Assembly: GCA_007859745.1 (NCBI GenBank)
Contig: SMLU01000001.1
Coordinates: 1,674,001-1,738,000, forward strand
Source of the DNA: Phycisphaerae bacterium RAS1
Lineage (GTDB): Bacteria > Planctomycetota > Phycisphaerae > UBA1845 > Fen-1342
DNA: 64,000 nt
Direction of reading: 5' to 3'
Of the stretch, positions 44,011-51,514 are shown one piece after another; within the stretch, counting starts at the first letter, position 1, and each line of letters begins with the position of its first letter. The notes beneath the pieces were generated by a model. It ran no database searches, was not told where the DNA came from, and saw nothing but the letters and a program-made list of their open reading frames with translations. The position numbers were made by a program, and so were the translations under genes.

Positions 44011-45590
44011 GCCGACGCCAGGCCAGCGTGAAAAAGCCGGCGACGCCGACGACGCGCTGCGCGATCTACACGCGCAAGAGCAGCGACGAGGGCCTCCAGC
44101 AGGAGTTCAACTCGCTCGACGCCCAGCGCGAGGCGGCCGAGGCCTACATCGCGAGTCAGAAGAACGAAGGCTGGCGTTGCCTGCCCGATCGGTATGACGA
44201 TGGCGGCTTCACCGGCGGGAACACGGATCGACCGGCGCTCCAGCGCCTTCTGGCCGACATCGAGGCCGCCAAGGTCGACACGGTGGTCGTCTACAAGATT
44301 GACCGATTCAGCCGCTCGCTCGCCGACTTCATGCGGATGATGACGGTGTTCGAGCAACACGGCGTGGCCTTTGTCAGCGTCACGCAGGCGTTCGACACCA
44401 GCAGCTCAATGGGCCGGCTGACGCTCAACATCCTGTTGAGCTTCGCGCAGTTCGAACGTGAAATCATCGGCGAGCGCATCCGCGACAAGATCGCGGCGTC
44501 GCGTCAGCGCGGGAAGTGGACCGGCGGAACGCCGGTGCTGGGCTACGACGTGGACCGATCCGGCCCCAGCCCGAAGCTCGTCGTCAATCCAACCGAGGCC
44601 GCCCGCGTCCTCCAGATATTTGAGCTCTACCTCGAACTCGGCGCACTTCTGCCCGTCGTGGCGGAACTCGAGCGCCGCGGTTGGCTGAACAAGGCGTGGA
44701 CGACGCGCGACGGTCGCAAGCGTGGCGGGTTGCAGTTCGACAAATGTCGGCTGCACGACCTGCTCACGAGCGTCGTCTACACCGGCAAGACCCGCCACAA
44801 GGACCAGGTGTACGTCGGCGAGCACGAGGCGATCGTCCCCGACAATGTCTTCGCCCGCGTCCAGCGACAACTCCAGCAGAACGGCCGGCGCGGAAATGCC
44901 GACCTTCGAAACAAACACGGCTCACTACTGCGCGGCATACTGTTCTGCAAAGCCTGCGATCGCGCGATGTCGCACACGTTCACGACCAGCGGGAACCAGC
45001 GCTATCGCTACTACGCCTGCACCAATGCGTCCAAACGCGGACGGGGCGCCTGCCCGAGCCGGTCCCTTCCGGCCGCCGAAATCGAGCGCGCCATCGTCGA
45101 CCAGATTCGCTGCATTGCGAACGACCCCGGAGTCCTCCGTGAAACGCTCGCGCAGGCACGCGCGCAGACGGAGGCTGCCCTCCGCCGTCTCGCGGACGAG
45201 CGACGGGCGCTCGAACGCGCTCTGACCCGCCTCCAAGCCGACCTTCGCCGTGCGGCAACCACTGAACGAGGCGCCGGCGGCGTCGCGGCCAGGATCGCCG
45301 ATCTGAACGACCAGGTACGCGACGCCGAACGTCGCGTGGTCGAAATCGACGCGAGCGTGGCCGAACTCCGGCGAGAACTGGTCAACGAGGCGGACGTCGC
45401 GGCCGCGTTCGCGGATTTCGACGGCCTCTGGGCGATGCTCAGCCCGCGCGAGCAAGCGCGAATTCTTCACCTGCTCGTTCGCCGCGTGGACTTCAACGGA
45501 GCCGACGCGACTATCGAGGTCTCGTTTCACGCGGCGGGGATCAAGGCGCTGGCCGACGGAAACGGCCTCGGCGCGGAGGAGGCGGCGTGA
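44007..45590 (+). CDS. Large serine recombinase
   Basis: A 527-aa site-specific recombinase starting at a GTG that overlaps the DUF2924 stop (GTGA). The resolvase domain opens CAIYTRKSSDEG with the catalytic Ser near 25, then DRYDDGGFTGGNTDRPALQ and VVYKIDRFSRSL. The recombinase domain reads GYDVDRSG ... VVAELERRGWLN. A zinc ribbon follows (GILFCKACDRAMSH ... YYACTN ... GACPSR), then a coiled coil (residues about 390-470). All family parts are present. It probably integrates and excises the surrounding element. The next gene also overlaps (GTGA). Confidence 0.95.
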   Translation: MSRRQASVKKPATPTTRCAIYTRKSSDEGLQQEFNSLDAQREAAEAYIASQKNEGWRCLPDRYDDGGFTGGNTDRPALQRLLADIEAAKVDTVVVYKIDRFSRSLADFMRMMTVFEQHGVAFVSVTQAFDTSSSMGRLTLNILLSFAQFEREIIGERIRDKIAASRQRGKWTGGTPVLGYDVDRSGPSPKLVVNPTEAARVLQIFELYLELGALLPVVAELERRGWLNKAWTTRDGRKRGGLQFDKCRLHDLLTSVVYTGKTRHKDQVYVGEHEAIVPDNVFARVQRQLQQNGRRGNADLRNKHGSLLRGILFCKACDRAMSHTFTTSGNQRYRYYACTNASKRGRGACPSRSLPAAEIERAIVDQIRCIANDPGVLRETLAQARAQTEAALRRLADERRALERALTRLQADLRRAATTERGAGGVAARIADLNDQVRDAERRVVEIDASVAELRRELVNEADVAAAFADFDGLWAMLSPREQARILHLLVRRVDFNGADATIEVSFHAAGIKALADGNGLGAEEAA

Positions 45591-45997
45591 TCACGGTGAA
45601 ACGCAAGGTCAGGTTCGTCCGGCGCCCGGACAAGTCGCATGCGATCGTCGCAGCGGACGACTACCGGAAGCCGCCGGTCCCAGCGGGCCGAGTTCCTCGA
45701 GTTTCGCGGCTGATGGCGCTGGCGATCCACTTCGACCGGCTTATCCGTGAGGGCAAGGTCGCGGACCTATCAGAGCTGGCCCGACTTGCACACGTCACCC
45801 AGCCGCGGATGACGCAGATCATGAATCTGAACCACCTTGCGCCGGACATCCAAGAGCAACTCCTTTTCCTGCCAGCAGTTACCACCGGCCGCGGCGCTAT
45901 CGGCGAACGCCATCTCCGACCGCTCGCGAGCGCCGTTTCGTGGAGCAAACAACGGCGTCAGTGGCGCTCGATCGCGGCCACCCCCATCCCGCGATAA
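45587..45997 (+). CDS. Recombinase-associated helix-turn-helix protein
   Basis: A 136-aa basic protein starting at GTG inside the recombinase stop (GTGA). ELARLAHVTQPRMTQIMNLN at about 64-83 is a helix-turn-helix, followed by LAPDIQEQLLFLP. The basic N terminus (VKRKVRFVRRPDK) may contact DNA. Fourth gene of the recombinase operon; it may regulate it or act as an excision factor. No named family was recognised. Confidence 0.68.
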   Translation: MITVKRKVRFVRRPDKSHAIVAADDYRKPPVPAGRVPRVSRLMALAIHFDRLIREGKVADLSELARLAHVTQPRMTQIMNLNHLAPDIQEQLLFLPAVTTGRGAIGERHLRPLASAVSWSKQRRQWRSIAATPIPR

Positions 45998-46085
45998 TGT
46001 CTGTGGACATAACCGCCGGGTCATGCTATGTTCACTGTTCAGTAGACGCGCACGGCTGTGCGTGGGCGTCGGAAAGTGGACAAGT

Positions 46086-46913
46086 ATGAACTGCTTCCAG
46101 TTGATCAAAAGCGTGCTCGACGAGGCCTATGCCGAAATCCCGGGGAAGGTCGCGCAGAAGGACAGTGCGATAAACGCTCAATTGACCTCGCTCAGCGCGG
46201 AGTATTCGAACCTGCGAAAGAAGGGATGTCTCGACTACACCGACCCTGCACGCCGATTCGCGTATCTATTCGCGTACACAACGGCGCACGCAAACCTCGT
46301 GTACGGCCGAATCTGCGGTTCGAAGCAGCTTCGATCGGTTTTCGACCGCGACCAAGTGCTCGTGAGCTGCATCGGCGGAGGGCCGGGGAGCGACTTTCTC
46401 GGGTTATTGAAGTACTGCGAGCGCATGAACAAGAAGCCGGATGTTACGTGTCATCTGCTGGACCGTGATCCAGCTTGGGGCGAGTCGTGGAGCGATGTGG
46501 GACAAAAGGTCGGCGCCACGATGAAGCTCGCGACGCACTTCAACCCGTTCGACGTCACCGATCCGAAAAAGTGGATGGTCTTCAAGAAGCACTTTCAAGC
46601 CGACTTGTTCACGCTCATCTATTTCATGTCCGAGGTCTACGCCAAGCGATCTGAAGCTTCCGCGTATTTCGACACGCTGTTCTCCAGCATGAAAAAAGGC
46701 TCGTTCCTGCTCTTCGTCGACAACAACGCACCGTCGTTCTACGAGTGGTTTGACGCGTACGCGACTAAGTTCGGCCTGACCGTCCTGGAAAGTCAGGCTG
46801 CCGTCTCGAAGATGCCGCTCGATGAGGACAAGGACGATCTCAAACCGTATCTTGACAAGTTCCGGTGCCCAAAACTGACCAGCGACATTGCTTGGCGTGT
46901 CGTGCAGAAATGA
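46086..46913 (+). CDS. Class I SAM methyltransferase-like protein
   Basis: A 275-aa protein beginning MNCFQLIKSVLDEAYAEIPG at 46086. SCIGGGPGSDFLGLLKY at about 97-113 is a Rossmann motif I, LLDRDPAWGESW an acidic motif II, and FTLIYFMSEVYAKRS with GSFLLFVDNNAP the later strands. No DPPY motif, so DNA amino-methylation is unlikely; an RNA, protein or small-molecule target is open. It is followed after 7 bases by a DUF1848 gene, making a two-gene unit between the recombinase and restriction operons. The N-terminal 60 residues are helical and of unknown role. Confidence 0.68.
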   Translation: MNCFQLIKSVLDEAYAEIPGKVAQKDSAINAQLTSLSAEYSNLRKKGCLDYTDPARRFAYLFAYTTAHANLVYGRICGSKQLRSVFDRDQVLVSCIGGGPGSDFLGLLKYCERMNKKPDVTCHLLDRDPAWGESWSDVGQKVGATMKLATHFNPFDVTDPKKWMVFKKHFQADLFTLIYFMSEVYAKRSEASAYFDTLFSSMKKGSFLLFVDNNAPSFYEWFDAYATKFGLTVLESQAAVSKMPLDEDKDDLKPYLDKFRCPKLTSDIAWRVVQK

Positions 46914-46920
46914 CCGGCGC

Positions 46921-47898
46921 ATGATTATCTCGGCAAGCTACAAGACTGACATCCCGACGTTCTACGGCGAGTGGTTCATGAATCGCCTGCGCGCCGGGTA
47001 CTGCAAGATGGTCAACCCGTACAACCGCACCGCGTATCGCGTGTCGTTAGATCGGGCGGAGGTCGACGGGATCGTCTTCTGGACGAAGAACCTGGGCCCA
47101 TTTCTGCGCCACCTCCCCGAGGTTCGTACGCGCGGGTTTCCGTTCATCGTGCAGTACACAATCAACGGTTATCCGCGATCGCTCGAATACGCGGTCGTCG
47201 ACGCCGCCCGAAGCGTGGATCACGTGCGCCGCGTGAGCGACGAATACGGCCGGCGGGTTTGCATCTGGCGCTACGACACCGTCGTCGTATCGACGGAGAC
47301 GCCAGTAGATTTCCACCTGCGAAACTTCGAGTCGCTCGCCGCTGCGCTCCAGGGTGCCGTGGACGAGGTTGTAATCTCGTTCGTCCAGCTCTATCGGAAG
47401 ACGCTGCGGAACATGAACTGGGCGGCCTCCGAATTTGGTTTTTCCTGGCGGGATCCATCCGAAGACGAGAAGCGCAAGCTGGCAGCCGACTTGGTCGCGA
47501 TCGCCGCGTCGCGCGGGATGTGGCTCTCCGTGTGCTCACAGCGAAACTTCCTCGTCCCCGGCGCCAGCGACGCCAGATGCATCGATGCTGACCGGCTGGG
47601 TGACGTGGCCGGACAGCGGGTCAGGGCCGAACTCCGTGGCATGCGGAAGGAATGTGGTTGCTTCGCGTCACGGGATATCGGTGAGTACGACACATGCCCC
47701 CACGGTTGCGTGTACTGCTACGCGGTGCAAAATCGAGACCTGGCGCAGCGGCGATATCGTGAGCACCAGCCGCAATCGGAGTTTCTTTTTCAGCCGACCG
47801 GCGATGTAGTCGAGGCTGCGGACAAGACCCAGAGCGGGGTGACGCTGCCGCTCTTTGACCAGGGCTGGAAACAGGAAACATCCGGCGATAACGAGTGA
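46921..47898 (+). CDS. DUF1848 iron-sulfur protein
   Basis: A 325-aa DUF1848 protein, a TIM-barrel-like family with a 4Fe-4S site near the C terminus. MIISASYKTDIPTFYGEWF is the conserved start. IVFWTKNLGPF, IVQYTINGY and VCIWRYDTV are typical barrel strands. CPHGCVYCYA (about 262-271) is a CxxxCxxC cluster site, with CGC about 20 residues earlier. Members resemble radical-SAM enzymes and spore photoproduct lyase and may act on DNA or nucleotides; biochemistry is little known. It is co-transcribed with the methyltransferase. Confidence 0.88.
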   Translation: MIISASYKTDIPTFYGEWFMNRLRAGYCKMVNPYNRTAYRVSLDRAEVDGIVFWTKNLGPFLRHLPEVRTRGFPFIVQYTINGYPRSLEYAVVDAARSVDHVRRVSDEYGRRVCIWRYDTVVVSTETPVDFHLRNFESLAAALQGAVDEVVISFVQLYRKTLRNMNWAASEFGFSWRDPSEDEKRKLAADLVAIAASRGMWLSVCSQRNFLVPGASDARCIDADRLGDVAGQRVRAELRGMRKECGCFASRDIGEYDTCPHGCVYCYAVQNRDLAQRRYREHQPQSEFLFQPTGDVVEAADKTQSGVTLPLFDQGWKQETSGDNE

Positions 47899-47921
47899 AC
47901 TGATCAATATCCAAGCGGCAA

Positions 47922-47938
47922 CGTCTCTGAAAGAGACG
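47922..47938. promoter_or_regulatory. Inverted repeat upstream of the restriction operon
   Basis: CGTCTCT-GAA-AGAGACG is a perfect 7-bp-arm inverted repeat about 70 bases before the DUF262 start at 48009. It may be an operator or a hairpin closing the DUF1848 transcript. Confidence 0.3.
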
Positions 47939-48008
47939 CGCTTACGAAGTTGAGGCTCGTGATCTATTCCGGAACGTCTCGGCGGTCGTTCGGAGTGGAG
48001 AATCAAGT

Positions 48009-49967
48009 ATGAAGATCTCGACGATCCTAGATCACATCGACAACGGCCACATGGCGCTTCCCGAGTTCCAGCGCGGCTACGTGTGGAACCGCGACCAGGT
48101 CCGCGGCCTGTTCGATTCGCTGTACCGTCGCCATCCGGTGGGCGGATTACTGGTGTGGGCGACTGAGTCGAAGACGGCGACGCATCGCGGAGAAGGTCCC
48201 TTGGCGGCGGGCGTGGTGAAGCTGCTGCTCGACGGACAGCAGCGCATGACGACACTCTACGGCGTCGTGCGTGGCAAGCCGCCGCAATTCTTCGACGGCC
48301 ACGCGCAGGCCTTCACGGGGCTGCGATTCCATCTCGACTCCGAGGCCTTCGCGTTCTATCAGCCGCTGAAGATGCAGGACGACCCGCTTTGGATTGACCT
48401 CACCGAATTGATGCGCAAGGGCACAGCGGGGCTGGGCGAATACGTGGCGCGGCTGAGCCAGCACCCGGCGCACACCATGAAAGTGGGCGAGTACGTCGGC
48501 CGGTTGAGCAAGCTGCTGGGCATCGTGGACGTCGATCTGCACGTCGAGGAGGTCACCGGCGCCGACAAGTCGCTCGACATCGTGGTGGACATTTTCAACC
48601 GCGTGAACAGCGGCGGAACCAAGCTCTCAAAAGGCGATCTGGCGCTCGCGAAGATCTGCGCCGATTGGCCGGACGCGCGCGATGAGATGAAGAAGGCGCT
48701 GAAGGGCTGGGCGGCGAACGGATACCACTTCAACCTCGACTGGCTGCTGCGCTCCGTGAACACGGCCCTCACCGGCGAGGCCAAATTCAGCTTCCTGCAC
48801 GACAAGACGTCTGAGCAGGTGCAGGACGGGCTGCGCCGGGCGACGAAGCGCATCGACACCTGCCTCAATTTGATCGGCGGGCGGCTCGGCCTGGATCACG
48901 ACAAGGTGCTCTTCGGCCGCTTCGCCGTGCCCGTGATGGTGCGGTACCTCGACCAGCGCGGCGGATCGCTGGACGCGAAGGAGCGCGACAAGCTCCTGTT
49001 CTGGTTTGCGCAGGCGGGCATGTGGGGCCGCTTCTCGGGCTCGACCGAGTCGTATATCGACCAGGATCTGGCGGCGCTGGAGGGTGACGGCGATCCGGTC
49101 GAGCGGCTGCTGGAGCAGTTGCGACTCTGGCACGGCGGCCTCCGCGTGGAGCCGGGCAATTTCAGCGGCTGGAGCATGGGGGCGCGGTTTTATCCGGTGC
49201 TGTACCTGCTGACGCGAATGGGCGAGGCGCGCGACTGGGGAACGGGGCTTCCGCTCAAGGCGAACCTGCTCGGTAAGCACAGTCGGCTGGAAGAGCACCA
49301 CATCTTTCCGAAGGCGCAGCTCTACAAGCGCAAATACAAGCGCCCGGAAGTGAACGCGCTCGCCAACTTCTGCTTCCAGACGAAGGCGACCAATCTCGAC
49401 ATTACCGATCGGCTGCCGGAGGAGTATTTCCCGGAGATCGAAGGCAGCCATCCCGGCGCGCTGGCCTCGCAGTGGATACCGATGGACGAAAAGCTCCTGA
49501 AGATCGAAAACTACCGCGATTTCCTTGAAGCCCGGCGCGAATTGCTGGCGGCCGAGTCAAACCGCAGGATGGCGGAACTGCTGCACGGCGATACGCGCTG
49601 GCTGGAAGGACCGATCAAGCCCGCCGCTGTGCCTGCGCCGGTTGCGATCGCCGGCGGAATCACCAGCGAGGCGGAGGAGGACGATCTGGCGGCGCTTAAC
49701 GACTGGGTCGAAGAGCGGGGTCTGCCGCGCGGGCAGTTGGCTTTCGAGCACATGGATGCCGGCACTGGAGAGCCGAAGGCCGTATTCGATCTCGCATGGC
49801 CGGACGGCCTTCAGGAAGGGCTGAGTCAGCCCGTGGCCGTGCTGCTGAATGAAGGCGCGGACACGCTCGCCCTCGCCAGCAGCGCGGGGTTCCGATGTTT
49901 CACCGACATCGAGAGTTTCAAGCGGTACGTCGCGAAAGAGGTTCTTAGCGAGGTCGCGACGTCATGA
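48009..49967 (+). CDS. DUF262/DUF1524 protein (GmrSD-type restriction)
   Basis: A 652-aa protein of the GmrSD type IV-like restriction family. The DUF262 part has LPEFQRGYVWNRDQ (17-30) and LLLDGQQRMTTLYG (72-85), the NTP-binding/ParB-like motif. HPVGGLLVWA is typical. Near residue 428, RLEEHHIFPKAQLYK is the His-Asn-His-like nuclease motif of DUF1524. The C-terminal 150 residues form a further domain of unknown type. Such proteins cut modified or foreign DNA. The stop overlaps the hsdM start (ATGA), so it heads the restriction operon. Similar genes are often inserted in type I loci. Confidence 0.93.
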   Translation: MKISTILDHIDNGHMALPEFQRGYVWNRDQVRGLFDSLYRRHPVGGLLVWATESKTATHRGEGPLAAGVVKLLLDGQQRMTTLYGVVRGKPPQFFDGHAQAFTGLRFHLDSEAFAFYQPLKMQDDPLWIDLTELMRKGTAGLGEYVARLSQHPAHTMKVGEYVGRLSKLLGIVDVDLHVEEVTGADKSLDIVVDIFNRVNSGGTKLSKGDLALAKICADWPDARDEMKKALKGWAANGYHFNLDWLLRSVNTALTGEAKFSFLHDKTSEQVQDGLRRATKRIDTCLNLIGGRLGLDHDKVLFGRFAVPVMVRYLDQRGGSLDAKERDKLLFWFAQAGMWGRFSGSTESYIDQDLAALEGDGDPVERLLEQLRLWHGGLRVEPGNFSGWSMGARFYPVLYLLTRMGEARDWGTGLPLKANLLGKHSRLEEHHIFPKAQLYKRKYKRPEVNALANFCFQTKATNLDITDRLPEEYFPEIEGSHPGALASQWIPMDEKLLKIENYRDFLEARRELLAAESNRRMAELLHGDTRWLEGPIKPAAVPAPVAIAGGITSEAEEDDLAALNDWVEERGLPRGQLAFEHMDAGTGEPKAVFDLAWPDGLQEGLSQPVAVLLNEGADTLALASSAGFRCFTDIESFKRYVAKEVLSEVATS

Positions 49968-51514
49968 CACGAATGCACGCCGGCAGGGGCAACGGACCGA
50001 CGGCCGCGCCACCGCGCAGTGGTGGCGCCGTCACTTTGAACCAACTCGAATCTCACCTTTGGGAGGCGGCCAACATCCTGCGCGGGTCGGTCGATGCGGC
50101 CGACTTCAAGACCTACGTGTTCCCGTTGCTGTTTTTCAAACGAATCTCCGACGTGTACGACGAGGAGTACGCCGCGGCGCTGGCTGAGTCCGGCGGCGAC
50201 GAGGAATACGCCCAGTTTCCGCAAAACTACCGGTTCCAGGTGCCGAAGCGCTGCCACTGGCGCGATGTTCGCGTCGTCACGAGTAACGTCGGGCAGGCCC
50301 TTCAGAAGGCGATGCGCGGCATCGAGAAAGCGAATCCCGAGATCCTCTACGGCATCTTCGGCGACGCCGCGTGGACCAACAAGGAGCGGCTGTCGGACCC
50401 GCTGCTTCGCGACCTGATCGAACACTTTTCGCGCATCTCGCTCGGCAACGAAGCGGCCCAGGCCGATGTGCTCGGCCAGTCGTACGAATACCTGATCAAG
50501 AAATTCGCCGACGCAACTAACAAGAAGGCGGGCGAGTTCTACACGCCACGCGCGGTCGTTCGATTGCTGGTCAACATCTTGGACCCGAAAGAGGGCGAGT
50601 CGATTTACGATCCGGCCTGCGGCACGGGCGGCATGCTGCTCGAAGCCGTCCACCACGTTCGCGACAACCACGGCGACGATCGGACGCTCTGGGGGAAGCT
50701 GTTCGGGCAGGAGAAGAATCTCACTACGTCCGCAATCGCACGGATGAACCTGTTCCTGCACGGCGCGTCCGACTTCCAGATCGTGCGCGGCGACACGCTC
50801 CGTCAGCCGGCGTTCTTCTCAGGCGACAACCTGGCTACGTTCGACTGCGTCATCGCCAATCCGCCGTTCTCGCTCGAAAAATGGGGCGACGATGTCTGGG
50901 CGAGCGACCCTTATGGCCGCAACTTCGCGGGAATGCCGCCGGCGAAGAGCGGCGACTACGCTTGGGTGCAGCACATGATCAAGTCGATGGCGCCGGCGAC
51001 CGGGCGCATGGCGGTCGTGTTGCCACACGGCGCGCTCTTTCGTATGGGGAAGGAAGGCGAAATTCGGCGGAAGATCCTTCAGATGGACATCCTCGACGCC
51101 GTCATCGGGCTCGGGCCGAATCTCTTCTACGGCACGGGGCTGGCGGCGTGCATCCTCGTTCTGCGCCAGCGCAAGAAGCGCGACCGGAAGAAGAAGGTGC
51201 TGATTCTCGACGCGTCACGGGAGTTCAAGACCGGGCGCGCCCAAAACGAGCTACTTCCGGCGCACGTCGAACGTATTCACGGCTGGTACAGCGACTACCA
51301 GGACGTCGCGGGCGTTGCGCGCGTCGTCTCACTCGACGACATCGCATCCAATGATCACAACCTCAACATCCCGCGCTACGTCGAACGGAAGAACGACCAG
51401 CCGGTTCTCACTGTGGAACAGGCGATGGCGCAGCTACGCGAGAGCGCCGCGGCGGCATTCGCCGCGGAGGACAAGCTTATCGAGATTCTGAAACAAGAGG
51501 GGCTGCTGGCGTGA
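49964..51514 (+). CDS. hsdM: Type I restriction-modification methylase subunit HsdM (first)
   Basis: A 516-aa N6-adenine methylase subunit. NQLESHLWEAANILRG starts the HsdM N-terminal domain (about 25-170). DPACGTGGMLLEA (216-228) is SAM motif I and ANPPFSLEKW (298-307) the catalytic NPPF. The first 20 residues are a non-conserved tail. It shares about half its residues in places with the methylase half of the next gene, so the operon encodes two methylase subunits. It overlaps the genes on both sides by four bases. Confidence 0.95.
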   Translation: MTRMHAGRGNGPTAAPPRSGGAVTLNQLESHLWEAANILRGSVDAADFKTYVFPLLFFKRISDVYDEEYAAALAESGGDEEYAQFPQNYRFQVPKRCHWRDVRVVTSNVGQALQKAMRGIEKANPEILYGIFGDAAWTNKERLSDPLLRDLIEHFSRISLGNEAAQADVLGQSYEYLIKKFADATNKKAGEFYTPRAVVRLLVNILDPKEGESIYDPACGTGGMLLEAVHHVRDNHGDDRTLWGKLFGQEKNLTTSAIARMNLFLHGASDFQIVRGDTLRQPAFFSGDNLATFDCVIANPPFSLEKWGDDVWASDPYGRNFAGMPPAKSGDYAWVQHMIKSMAPATGRMAVVLPHGALFRMGKEGEIRRKILQMDILDAVIGLGPNLFYGTGLAACILVLRQRKKRDRKKKVLILDASREFKTGRAQNELLPAHVERIHGWYSDYQDVAGVARVVSLDDIASNDHNLNIPRYVERKNDQPVLTVEQAMAQLRESAAAAFAAEDKLIEILKQEGLLA

